NCBI RefSeq assembly: GCF_030413595.1
Contig: NZ_CP129238.1
Span: forward strand, 2,232,001 to 2,296,000
DNA from: Planococcus liqunii
GTDB taxonomy: Bacteria > Bacillota > Bacilli > Bacillales_A > Planococcaceae
Reading direction: 5' to 3'
DNA length: 64,000 nucleotides
Shown here: positions 55,441 through 63,277 of the stretch, piece by piece
Numbering within the stretch: the first letter of the stretch is position 1
How the letters are laid out: every line of letters starts with the position of its first letter
Made by a program: the position numbers and the translations under genes
Notes under the pieces: generated by a model
Told to the model about the DNA's origin: nothing
The model's database searches: none
Seen by the model: the letters and a program-made list of their open reading frames with translations, nothing else

Positions 55441-56454
55441 GTGAAAAGATTGCTGTTCCCTTTTCTTTCCCTAATGGTCCTTGCAGGATGCAACGACGCT
55501 CCGGCCAATCCAAAAGAAGCGAATGTCGCCACGGAAGCCATTGCAGGCGGCCTTGAAATTCCATGGTCCATCAATAAAATCAACGATGAGTTTTATATCT
55601 CGGAACGAACCGGGACCGTCGCGCATGTTGCGGCAGACGGCCAAGTGACGCACCAGCCGGTTAACTTTTCAGATCCCCTGTCTTCCGCAGCGGAAGCAGG
55701 ATTTCTTGGCTTCGTATTGGCAGCCGATTTTGCCGAATCCAAGCAGGCTTACGGTTATTATGTCTATGAGCAAGACGGCCGCTCTTTCAACAAGATTGCC
55801 CGCTTCGTCCAAGCAGACGGTTCATGGAATGAAACGGACGTCTTGCTTGCAGGCATTCCGACCGGCAATGTGCATCACGGCGGACGCCTTGAAATTGATG
55901 AAAATGGGATGCTGTTTGCAACGATCGGCGATGCTTCAGAACCTGAACTCGCTCAGGACCTTGGATCGGTCAACGGCAAGATCCTGCGCTTGAACGAGTC
56001 GGATGAATTCGAAATTTATTCACACGGCCACCGCAATCCGCAAGGCATCTCCTGGGCAGACGGCACGATGTATGCATCGGAACACGGCCAGTCGGCCAAT
56101 GACGAAATCAACATCATCGAAGAAGGCAAAAATTACGGCTGGCCGGTGATTGAAGGCGATGCCACCGAAGACGGCATGGAAACGCCTTTCTATACACCAG
56201 GTGCCGATGACACGTGGGCACCGAGCGGAATTGCCGTAAAAGACGGCCTTCTTTATGTGGCAGCGCTGCGCGGAACCGCCATCAAAGTAATCGATCTGAA
56301 AACGGGCGAAGTTACCGATTCATTTGAAGGTTTCGGCCGGGTCCGTGATGTGTTTGTTGACGGTGAAGATGTTTATTTTATCACCAACAATACAGACGGC
56401 CGCGGAACTCCGTCTGAAAACGACGATCAGCTATACCGGTTGGGCAACGAATAG
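55441..56454 (+). CDS. PQQ-type sugar/aldose dehydrogenase-like lipoprotein
   Basis: 337 residues from GTG 55441 (AAAAAGGAGG upstream). The lipobox LAGC makes it a membrane-anchored exported lipoprotein. The beta-propeller GSDH repeat motifs include PWSINKIND, LGFVLAADF, NVHHGGRLEID, GHRNPQGISW and EGKNYGWPVIEGD. Soluble aldose sugar dehydrogenases of this type use PQQ, but PQQ synthesis is not indicated here and many Gram-positive homologues may have other roles. It is monocistronic. Confidence 0.85.
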   Translation: MKRLLFPFLSLMVLAGCNDAPANPKEANVATEAIAGGLEIPWSINKINDEFYISERTGTVAHVAADGQVTHQPVNFSDPLSSAAEAGFLGFVLAADFAESKQAYGYYVYEQDGRSFNKIARFVQADGSWNETDVLLAGIPTGNVHHGGRLEIDENGMLFATIGDASEPELAQDLGSVNGKILRLNESDEFEIYSHGHRNPQGISWADGTMYASEHGQSANDEINIIEEGKNYGWPVIEGDATEDGMETPFYTPGADDTWAPSGIAVKDGLLYVAALRGTAIKVIDLKTGEVTDSFEGFGRVRDVFVDGEDVYFITNNTDGRGTPSENDDQLYRLGNE

Positions 56455-56482
56455 AAAAGACGCCATTGCTGGCGTCTTTTTT
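56455..56482. terminator. Terminator between the dehydrogenase and GNAT genes
   Basis: AAAAGACGCC / GGCGTCTTTT stem with runs on both sides. Confidence 0.9.
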
Positions 56483-56978
56483 ATAGGAATTTCACCATAA
56501 GATCTTCATCGGTGTATTCGTCTCCTGATTTCATCGCGCGGTATTCTGTGCCGTACTTTTCAAAGCCGAAGCGTTCATACAATCCAATCGCCGAACGATT
56601 GTGGCTTGAGACAGTTAAATACAATTGTTCGATGCCTTCCCACTCGTTTGCATAATCGAGCAATTCCTCCATCAGCCTGCTTGCAACGCCGTTTCCTCTG
56701 GCGCGCGGCGTTACATAGACCGCCACAACATTTGCCCGGTGCTTCATCTTTTTCCCGGCTTCTCGAAGGAGCGTGACATTGCCGACCAACTGCCCTTCCG
56801 AAAAAGCGCCGAACGTGATGGCTGACGGAGAGGCCAAATTTTCTGCGGTGGTTTCGACCGGCTTTTGAAGTGCATCTTCCAGGACCGACCCGAAGGCATC
56901 AGGATTATTGGTCAACGCTTCAATGCGAAGCTCACGGTAAGAAGCGGCGTCCAAAGCAGTCAGTTCACGAATATCCAT
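56481..56978 (-). CDS. GNAT-family N-acetyltransferase
   Basis: 165 residues: N-terminal DIRELTALDAASYRELRIEAL, acetyl-CoA loop AVYVTPRARGNGVASRLMEEL, and C-terminal NRSAIGLYERFGFEKYGTEYRAMK. It acetylates an unknown small molecule or protein. It follows the S66 peptidase gene by 16 bp on the same strand, so both are on one transcript. A MccE-like role is possible by analogy (see findings). Confidence 0.88.
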   Translation of the reverse strand: MDIRELTALDAASYRELRIEALTNNPDAFGSVLEDALQKPVETTAENLASPSAITFGAFSEGQLVGNVTLLREAGKKMKHRANVVAVYVTPRARGNGVASRLMEELLDYANEWEGIEQLYLTVSSHNRSAIGLYERFGFEKYGTEYRAMKSGDEYTDEDLMVKFL

Positions 56979-56994
56979 TGGCGATTCTTCCTTT

Positions 56995-58005
56995 TCATTT
57001 AAATTCGATTTGAACTTTTCCTTTGCCGTCTGCTACATCAATCGTTGTATAGGCACCGTTGACAAACGTGATCTGAGGCGGAATGTGGCCAAGATCAATG
57101 TCATAAGCAATCGGCACACCCAGTTCATCCGATAAATCCTCATACATTTTTTCAACTGTATAGCCGCCTATTTCCTGATTCGCCGGGCTTCTGCCAAAGA
57201 CGATTCCGGAAATGTGGTTAAACCATCCTGCGTATTTCATCTGTGTCAATGACCGCTTTAAATCGGCGACATTCATCTCGCAGTTTTCCAAGTACCATAC
57301 GACCGGCTCATCTGGAATGTGGCTTTCCCTAAATGCGTTTACGTCCCCATACGGAGTTCCAATCAAATGGCGGATCACATCAATGCAGCCGCCGAGCAAG
57401 CGGCCGGTAAACTGCTCCGCTTCGCCTGAGACGGTCTTCCATTCCGTCGGTTCTGTCAAATTGAAAATGACAGGCGTCGGATTTTCAAAATCCCATTCTT
57501 TCTGGTATTTCTCAGAAGACACTTGTGTAATCGATTCGCCGGATTTCGTTTGAAGGACATCCAGCCATTTCGCTGTTGTGTCGTCTGATTCAGGGCCGCG
57601 AAGGTCGACGAGATTGCCGCCGTGCGCTGTCGCATATCCTGTATTTAACGTAACTGCCAACAGCAGCATGCTGATATCCGAATAGCCCATAATCCATTTC
57701 AAATCGACTTTTGAAAAATCGAGAAATTCCAGTATTTCCACCAGCAGTTCCCCGCCCCATGGCGGCATCACCAAATCGATGGCCGGATCGCTGAACATGT
57801 TCATCAATTCTTCTGCCCGAGCTTCTGCCGGTGCCGATTTCGCTTCTTGTTGCGTCCACGCTGTGTCCCCTACTGTCAATTTAAAGCCTCGCTCTTCTAA
57901 GCGCTCAATTGATTTCTTTAATACGCCGTGCATGTCCGGTGCAACTCCGGAAGAAGGTGCCGTTACACCAATTGTTTCAATCGTGCGGTCTGGATATCTG
58001 ATCAT
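56995..58005 (-). CDS. S66-family serine peptidase, MccF/LD-carboxypeptidase-like
   Basis: 336 residues from ATG 58005 (AAAGGAG seven nt upstream; an ATG two codons earlier overlaps that site). The catalytic triad is Ser109 in GYSDIS, Glu240 in YLENCEMN and His307 in DLGHIPPQ. Spacings of 131 and 67 residues match E. coli MccF rather than LdcA. MccF-type enzymes split the amide bond of microcin C-like nucleotide antibiotics; others are LD-carboxypeptidases of peptidoglycan recycling. B. subtilis YocD is a probable relative. A small membrane protein gene lies just upstream. Confidence 0.88.
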   Translation of the reverse strand: MIRYPDRTIETIGVTAPSSGVAPDMHGVLKKSIERLEERGFKLTVGDTAWTQQEAKSAPAEARAEELMNMFSDPAIDLVMPPWGGELLVEILEFLDFSKVDLKWIMGYSDISMLLLAVTLNTGYATAHGGNLVDLRGPESDDTTAKWLDVLQTKSGESITQVSSEKYQKEWDFENPTPVIFNLTEPTEWKTVSGEAEQFTGRLLGGCIDVIRHLIGTPYGDVNAFRESHIPDEPVVWYLENCEMNVADLKRSLTQMKYAGWFNHISGIVFGRSPANQEIGGYTVEKMYEDLSDELGVPIAYDIDLGHIPPQITFVNGAYTTIDVADGKGKVQIEFK

Positions 58006-58030
58006 CGTCATTCTCCTTTACTGATTGGCG

Positions 58031-58237
58031 TTATGTAAATGATACGAGTGCGAGGATGATTCCGCAAAGGATAACTCCACCAAGCAGAAATAAAAATGCC
58101 TGCGTGATCAAATCCCAAAATGGGTGCGGGTTTTTGTCCAGCCGTTTGTGGTTTAAGTCGAGAACTCCTGGAGAGAGCCCTGTTGAAGCCGATTGTACCG
58201 GATAATTTTTCGGGTTTTTCTTGTTGCGTGCTAACAT
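58031..58237 (-). CDS. Small membrane protein upstream of the S66 gene
   Basis: 68 residues: a hydrophilic N-terminus with NPHPFWD followed by one hydrophobic helix (about 45-66). AAGGAGGAATTTT precedes the ATG. It lies 26 bp before the S66 gene on the same strand. Not recognised. Confidence 0.55.
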   Translation of the reverse strand: MLARNKKNPKNYPVQSASTGLSPGVLDLNHKRLDKNPHPFWDLITQAFLFLLGGVILCGIILALVSFT

Positions 58238-58414
58238 AAAATTCCTCCTTGAACTTTCCAGTTAATTTTAACTCGTTGGATATATTATACTAAAGAAGTT
58301 TATAGTTAACAGGAATTTTCAAAAAGTAACCTTATTGTTTTTTTAGGCTCCCGCATATCGCAGCTTAATGCGGGTATTAAAAGAGCAAAGCAGAACTTAG
58401 GAGGAGATGGATAA

Positions 58415-59059
58415 ATGAAAGTGTTAATCGTTGGAGCAAACGGCCAAATTGGACGCCATTTGGTTCAATTGCTGGCACAATCGCAAGAGCATACACCAAA
58501 AGCCATGATTCGGCTTGAAGAACAAATCAGTTATTTCAATTCTCTAGGAGTTGAAACCGTATTGACCAGCCTGGAAGACAGCGTCGATGAAATTGCGGAC
58601 GCGATGGAAGGCTGTGATGCGGTCGTGTTCACAGCTGGAAGCGGCGGTGCAACAGGAGCGGACAAAACGCTGTTGATCGACTTGGACGGAGCAGCAAAAA
58701 CGATTAAAGCTGCTGAACAAACCGGAACGGAGCGTTTTCTGATGGTCAGCGCCATCCACGCCGACCGGCGGGAGATGTGGGGCGAAGACATTGCGCCGTA
58801 TTACGTTGCCAAGCACCATGCCGACAATATTCTGCGTGCCAGTGGACTCGTCTATACCATTGTCCGGCCAGGGCTTTTGACCAATGATCCGGGAACCGGA
58901 CGCATCCGGGCAACAGAAAATTTGGATTCCGGCCCCATTCCGAGGGAAGATGTGGCACAAGTGCTGCTTCACTGCCTGGACAACGAGCACGTCTTCAATA
59001 AAACCTTTGAAATTATTTCAGGGGACGATGAAATCGAAGAAGCTTTGGACCGGTTATAG
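58415..59059 (+). CDS. yhfK: NAD(P)-binding SDR-type protein, YhfK
   Basis: 214 residues with the Rossmann motif GANGQIGRH (7-15), FTAGSGGATG, DLDGAAKTIKAAEQ, and YYVAKHHADNIL (YxxxK). This is the atypical SDR class of B. subtilis YhfK, which may reduce or bind a flavin/nicotinamide-linked substrate. GGAGGAG precedes the ATG. It is monocistronic with a terminator at 59117. Confidence 0.9.
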   Translation: MKVLIVGANGQIGRHLVQLLAQSQEHTPKAMIRLEEQISYFNSLGVETVLTSLEDSVDEIADAMEGCDAVVFTAGSGGATGADKTLLIDLDGAAKTIKAAEQTGTERFLMVSAIHADRREMWGEDIAPYYVAKHHADNILRASGLVYTIVRPGLLTNDPGTGRIRATENLDSGPIPREDVAQVLLHCLDNEHVFNKTFEIISGDDEIEEALDRL

Positions 59060-59116
59060 AAAGATGCAGTTTTTTACCCCTTGAAATGCCGGACTCTCCT
59101 TATTAAATAAAGACAT

Positions 59117-59158
59117 AAAAATGCCCGGCAACTCGTATATACAGTTGCCGGGCATTTT
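59117..59158 (+). terminator. Terminator of yhfK
   Basis: AAAATGCCCGGCAAC / GTTGCCGGGCATTTT perfect 15-bp stem with a 12-nt loop, about 57 nt after the stop codon. The A- and T-runs suggest use in both directions. Confidence 0.9.
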
Positions 59159-59234
59159 CATTTGGAAACCTCTCTCCACACTATTGTCGGTCTCTTCGTT
59201 CAGTTATATTTAGATAGTTTATAGGATGACTTAT

Positions 59235-59588
59235 TCAGTCGTTTTCTATTTTCTTATCCAAGTTGCGGTCTATATATTCTTTTCCCCATTCATACATCGA
59301 ATCCAGTATAGGAATTAGGGTTTTTCCTTGTTCGGTAAGAGAATATTCCACTTTAGGCGGCACCACAGGGTAAACTTCACGGTGGACAATCAAGTGATCT
59401 TCAAGTTCACGCAGCTGGTTCACCAGCATGCGTTGAGTAATTCCCGGTATAAGATTTTTTAATTCCCCAAAGCGCTTCGTTCCTTCTTTGCCTAAATGCC
59501 ATAGCACTAACATCTTCCACTTTCCTCCGATGATGGAAAGTGTCAGCTCTTTTTCGCAATTAAAAACTTTCTCTCCTAAATTAGGCAT
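59235..59588 (-). CDS. hxlR: HxlR-type winged-helix transcription regulator
   Basis: 117 residues from ATG 59588. [22 protein letters not shown] is the HxlR hallmark (Cys10, W-K-x-x-I/V-L), followed by [24 protein letters not shown] (recognition helix) and YSLTEQG (wing). In B. subtilis HxlR activates hxlAB in response to formaldehyde. Here it lies after the Cof gene, downstream of hxlA-hxlB on the same strand instead of divergent; the activator sites are predicted at 62263-62302. Confidence 0.88.
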   Translation of the reverse strand: MPNLGEKVFNCEKELTLSIIGGKWKMLVLWHLGKEGTKRFGELKNLIPGITQRMLVNQLRELEDHLIVHREVYPVVPPKVEYSLTEQGKTLIPILDSMYEWGKEYIDRNLDKKIEND

Positions 59589-59670
59589 CCGTTTTCTTCC
59601 TTCCCTATTCAATTTCCACCCTATACTTTTCATTGCTATAGGAGGAAACAGCAAGTACTGCCATTCATGT

Positions 59671-59698
59671 CACTTAGTAAGTGTACTCGCAATAGTAC
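59671..59698. promoter_or_regulatory. Palindromic candidate operator upstream of hxlR
   Basis: CACTTAGTAAGTG (59671-59683) and GTACTCGCAATAGTAC (GTACT-N6-AGTAC, 59683-59698) lie 83-110 bp before the hxlR start. HxlR/YodB regulators favour TACT/AGTA inverted sites, so autoregulation is possible; unproven. Confidence 0.4.
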
Positions 59699-59829
59699 AG
59701 GGAGTAAATTTTTCCGCATTCCATGAATGACGTTGCAAATGTATGGGATACTGCCATACGTGCATTGAACCCCTGCTAAAAGATGGTTCTTCCTTTTCAA
59801 GCGGCTCTGAGTAGACTGCCATCCATTGA

Positions 59830-60681
59830 TCAGCCCATCGGAAGTGAATCAGGATTTTTTTGTTCTTCATCTCTTAAAACACTCGCTGGCTCTAAAACGA
59901 ACTTTTCTAACACATGAAGCACCCCTTCTTCATTGTTCGAAAAGGTAGTGTAATCAGCCATATCTTTTATTTCTTTTACGGCATTTCCCATCGCTACGCC
60001 GAGACCAGCCGCCGCAATAAGTTCGATGTCATTGTAGTTGTCGCCGATGCCGATTATTTCTGTACGTTCTATGCCAAGCATGTTCGCTAAGAATAACAAA
60101 GCATTGCCCTTGTTTGCCTCCGGATGGGTGATTTCAAGATAATGTTTTTTGGATTTTGCAATGTGTGCAGACTCCCCGAATATTGATTGCAATTCATCTT
60201 GCAACTGGTCAAGCACGTGCGGTTCTTCGATAAAAAGCAACTTTGTAACGCCTTTTTCAGCCAGCTTGATAAGATTCGGCTCTATCCGGTAAGGAACTTT
60301 AACTGCTTCAGCATAAGCAATCAGCTTGTCATTTTCTACGGCACTATAAAGAATGTCATCTTGGTATAGTTGCAGATGCAGTTGTTTCTCACGAGATATT
60401 TCGATTATCTTTTGGGCAATATGAGGAGGAACAGTACGCTCATACACTACTTTTTTTTCATTCACATCTTTAATCAGAGCGCCTTGATAGGTGATGAGCG
60501 GTACATTTAAATTCAATTGCAATGCAATAAGTTTAGCAGAAGAAAACATGCGCCCCGTAGCAATCGTGACAATTGTTCCCGCTTCCACCGCTCTTTGAAT
60601 TGCTGTCACTGTATTTGGTGAAATGATTAAATCGTCTGTGAGCAGTGTTCCGTCAAGATCGATTGCGACCAATTTATACAT
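59830..60681 (-). CDS. Cof-type HAD phosphatase
   Basis: 283 residues, HAD subfamily IIB: AIDLDGTLL (Asp8, Asp10), VTIATGRMF (motif II), a long cap, HPEANKGNALLFLAN (motif III Lys), and IGIGDNYNDIELIAAAG (motif IV). Such enzymes dephosphorylate sugar phosphates and cofactors; a sugar-phosphate role next to hxlAB is possible. GGAGAGAAACT precedes the ATG. It lies between hxlB and hxlR. Confidence 0.9.
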   Translation of the reverse strand: MYKLVAIDLDGTLLTDDLIISPNTVTAIQRAVEAGTIVTIATGRMFSSAKLIALQLNLNVPLITYQGALIKDVNEKKVVYERTVPPHIAQKIIEISREKQLHLQLYQDDILYSAVENDKLIAYAEAVKVPYRIEPNLIKLAEKGVTKLLFIEEPHVLDQLQDELQSIFGESAHIAKSKKHYLEITHPEANKGNALLFLANMLGIERTEIIGIGDNYNDIELIAAAGLGVAMGNAVKEIKDMADYTTFSNNEEGVLHVLEKFVLEPASVLRDEEQKNPDSLPMG

Positions 60682-60947
60682 AGTTTCTCTCCTTGAAGTT
60701 CTGTCTTATGCTGCCTAACAAAATGAGTATAACAGAAAAGTTTAACTCACCCTTTTAAACAGCAATACACTGGCAGGCTGGCCAATGGAATCGGTTCAAA
60801 TGCGTTTCTCCGACAAAGAGGTAAAATGGACATTAACCTGAATGCCATTGCGAACAGGCATCTTCTGACGTGTCTAAGAATCTTGGCCGTTTATGAGTCA
60901 GTTTTGCTGTGAGAATGTTCTTTAGTGGTGTTTAATTTGGAACCAAT
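60682..60947. other. Intergenic region upstream of the Cof gene
   Basis: No coding frame supported. It includes the Cof promoter region and runs up to the hxlB terminator. Confidence 0.4.
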
Positions 60948-60990
60948 AAAACAAGCCTGAGCCCGCATATATCGCAGACTCAGGTTTGTT
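60948..60990 (-). terminator. Terminator of hxlAB
   Basis: AACAAGCCTGAG / CTCAGGTTTGTT 12-bp stem with a long loop, 8 bp after the hxlB stop codon. The U-run on the minus side is short. Confidence 0.75.
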
Positions 60991-60997
60991 CGTTGTT

Positions 60998-61552
60998 CTA
61001 TTCTAGATTTGCATGCCTTCCGTACATGACATCGGATTTGAGGCCTTTTTTATCCATGAATCTTAAAATTATTGCATCATAAAAGATAAGAAGCGATTGT
61101 TCAAATAAGGACCCCATCGGTTGAATTGATTTACCGGTAGTGCCATCCCCTTTTGCTTGTGCAGGTATTTCAACTCGAAAATCCGCTAGTTTTCCAATAG
61201 TGGACTCCTTGTTTATTGTAATAGCCACTATGGTTGCGCCGATGCTTTTGGCTTTCTTCGTCATAGCTGCAAGGCTTTGGGTCTCTCCGGAACCAGATCC
61301 AACGATAAAGATGTCATCCGGCTCCAAATTCGGCGTTACCGTTTCTCCAACGACATACGCATCCAAGCCTACATGCATCATGCGCATCACAAATGCCTTA
61401 GCCATAAAGCCGGACCGTCCCCCGCCTGCAACAAATATTTTTTTGGCACGCAGGATGCTGTCCACTGCTTTTTCGGCTTCCTCAACATTAATGAGTGCGG
61501 TGGTCCTCTTCAATTCAGCCAGTATTTCGTCTATGTAGCCCACCGTATTCAT
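60998..61552 (-). CDS. hxlB: 6-phospho-3-hexuloisomerase
   Basis: 184 residues, SIS fold, with GGGRSGFMAKAFVMRMMHVG, GSGSGETQSL and GTTGKSIQPMGSLFEQSLL. It isomerises 3-hexulose 6-phosphate to fructose 6-phosphate, the second step of ribulose monophosphate formaldehyde fixation. The ATG lies one base after the hxlA stop codon. Confidence 0.95.
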   Translation of the reverse strand: MNTVGYIDEILAELKRTTALINVEEAEKAVDSILRAKKIFVAGGGRSGFMAKAFVMRMMHVGLDAYVVGETVTPNLEPDDIFIVGSGSGETQSLAAMTKKAKSIGATIVAITINKESTIGKLADFRVEIPAQAKGDGTTGKSIQPMGSLFEQSLLIFYDAIILRFMDKKGLKSDVMYGRHANLE

Positions 61553-61553
61553 A

Positions 61554-62195
61554 TTACGCCGTCACGCTTTCTTTCATCATCTTTTGAATTTTTTCCGCTT
61601 CTGCACGCTTGTTTTCTTTGCTTGTGATTCCCCCGCCGACAATAATCAAATCCGGTTGTGCTTCGATCACTTCCGGCAATGTCTCCAGCTTTATTCCTCC
61701 AGCAATTGCGGTTTTGGCGTTTTTAACGACGCTTTTGATGGTTCGTAAATCCGCAAAGGAATCTTTACCTTCTGCCTGCAAATCGTAGCCTGTGTGAACG
61801 CAGATATAATCCGCTCCAAGTTCATCAAGCTCTGCAGCACGTGTTTTAATATCTTTTACAGCAATCATATCGACCAGGATTTTCTTGCCTTGTTTTTTCG
61901 CTTCTTCAACTGCGCCTCTGATGGACGAGTCTTCTGCCTGAGCAAGAATGGTCACAATGTCTGCGCCTGCAGCAGCTGCATTCGACACTTCATAAGCCGC
62001 AGCGTCCATAATTTTCACATCTGCTAGTACTTCCAAATTAGGGAAAGCCGCTTTTACTTCTGCAACAGCTTTAAGCCCTTCTTTATTGATCACAGGGGTT
62101 CCGATTTCAACGATATCGATAAACGCCTCTACTTCTTTAACCACTTCAATTGCTTCTGAAATGTTTACTAAATCTAATGCTAGTTGTAATTTCAT
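61554..62195 (-). CDS. hxlA: 3-hexulose-6-phosphate synthase
   Basis: 213 residues, orotidine-decarboxylase-like TIM barrel: ALDLVNISEAIEVV, EIGTPVINKEGL, LADVKIMDAAAYE (Lys and Asp of the active site), DYICVHTGYDLQAEG and IIVGGGITSKENK. It condenses formaldehyde with ribulose 5-phosphate. It starts the hxlAB operon. An AAGGAG site precedes the ATG. Confidence 0.95.
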   Translation of the reverse strand: MKLQLALDLVNISEAIEVVKEVEAFIDIVEIGTPVINKEGLKAVAEVKAAFPNLEVLADVKIMDAAAYEVSNAAAAGADIVTILAQAEDSSIRGAVEEAKKQGKKILVDMIAVKDIKTRAAELDELGADYICVHTGYDLQAEGKDSFADLRTIKSVVKNAKTAIAGGIKLETLPEVIEAQPDLIIVGGGITSKENKRAEAEKIQKMMKESVTA

Positions 62196-62233
62196 ATGTA
62201 AATCTCCTTGTTTTCGTATTTCGGTTCCAATTC

Positions 62234-62262
62234 AGTGTAAGTTCTGCAATCCCTATTGTGAA
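62234..62262 (-). promoter_or_regulatory. hxlAB promoter
   Basis: Minus strand: TTCACA (62262-62257), 17-nt spacer, TACACT (62239-62234). Confidence 0.65.
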
Positions 62263-62273
62263 GTACGCACTTT

Positions 62274-62302
62274 AAAATCACATACTGACAAAAAGTATAC
62301 TG
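62274..62302 (-). promoter_or_regulatory. Direct-repeat candidate HxlR site upstream of the hxlAB -35
   Basis: On the plus strand AAAATCACATACTG (62274-62287) and AAAAAGTATACTG (62290-62302) are imperfect direct repeats about 15-16 bp apart, directly upstream of the hxlAB -35 element. Two tandem activator sites match the known arrangement in B. subtilis. Confidence 0.5.
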
Positions 62303-62364
62303 TCGAACAGCAAGTTCACTTAAAAAATATCCTCCCATGTGCTTTTCTCTTGCTTCACGAAAAA

Positions 62365-62389
62365 GTTTGAATGTTCACCTAACGGGTAA
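62365..62389 (+). promoter_or_regulatory. Sigma-B-type promoter
   Basis: GTTTGA (62365-62370), 13-nt spacer, GGGTAA (62384-62389), close to the GTTTAA-N12-15-GGGTAT consensus. It lies about 41 bp before the ATG of the next gene. Confidence 0.75.
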
Positions 62390-62429
62390 CTGAGTGTATG
62401 AAGACTTTTCAAACATAGGGGGCTTTAAC

Positions 62430-62936
62430 ATGGAAAACAATAATCGTGATGATTCGGTCCGAAATGATCGGCAAGATAGCCAGCATTTCCAAGCAGAAAA
62501 TTCAGCTGCAGACAGAGATATTGAAAAAGGAGATGAACTTCGGAGAAGAGGCCGTACCGGCACAAACAACGATAGTTCGAACGAGCCGTACCTAGCTGAC
62601 GGGGACACTACAATCAGAAAAAAAGATCCGAACAATTCACCTGACTGGCGGGAATCGGAAGAGCCAAATCCGAGTAGAGAAACAAGCGGCTGGCAAAAGA
62701 GCAATGATTTTGACGACAGCATTCGGGAACCAGAAGGAACCTTTACAACAGGGGAACGCGGAAACGTTATAAACAGCGCTACTTGGGATCCCGAAACCCA
62801 CACAAGCGAAGAAGAGGTGGAACACGTAGATGTGAATGATTACGTTCAAACCAGTTCGCCTGAAAACCAAAAACAGAACAACCTTCACGAAGAACGTATA
62901 GACGTGAACAAAGACCGTATTCCAAAGGATAAGTAA
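62430..62936 (+). CDS. Intrinsically disordered hydrophilic protein, likely general-stress gene
   Basis: 168 residues from ATG 62430 (GGGGG upstream). Almost no hydrophobic residues; rich in Asn, Asp, Glu, Arg and Ser, with repeated short acidic-basic stretches (DRQDSQHFQAEN, RETSGWQKSNDFDDSIREP). Such hydrophilins often protect against desiccation or heat. It is expressed from a sigma-B-type promoter and ends at its own terminator. No known domain. Confidence 0.65.
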   Translation: MENNNRDDSVRNDRQDSQHFQAENSAADRDIEKGDELRRRGRTGTNNDSSNEPYLADGDTTIRKKDPNNSPDWRESEEPNPSRETSGWQKSNDFDDSIREPEGTFTTGERGNVINSATWDPETHTSEEEVEHVDVNDYVQTSSPENQKQNNLHEERIDVNKDRIPKDK

Positions 62937-62996
62937 ATGCAGAGGAACAACATACTGTTGGCACACCCATCCATTAATGGGCAACAGAGCGAGAAG

Positions 62997-63031
62997 AGCC
63001 GAAAGGATGAATCAGTCCTTTGGCTTTTTTT
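62997..63031 (+). terminator. Terminator of the disordered-protein gene
   Basis: AGCCGAAAGGA / TCCTTTGGCT stem then TTTTTTT. Confidence 0.9.
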
Positions 63032-63151
63032 ATAGGCATAAACCAAAACAACTGAATTAGCTGATTTGCATTTCCAATTGCCGGTTTAGCATTACGATGT
63101 CTTTCGAATGACTAAAAAGACAGAAAATGCTTGTAGCTTTTTGAAATAAAT
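63032..63151. other. Intergenic DNA
   Basis: No gene or clear signal; AT-rich sequence between convergent transcripts. Confidence 0.4.
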
Positions 63152-63192
63152 AAAAACAGACCGCTAATTAAAAATTTAATTAACGGTCTGTT
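63152..63192 (-). terminator. Terminator of copA
   Basis: AACAGACCG / CGGTCTGTT outer stem and an AT-rich ATTAAA/TTTAAT inner pairing, with a T-run on the minus strand. Confidence 0.85.
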
Positions 63193-63277
63193 GGATCTTA
63201 ACTTCGTTTTTCCGATTCAAGCTGAACAGCTTGGGCTTACTTGAGCTCTTTTGCTTTCCTAAGGGCTTACTTGTGCA

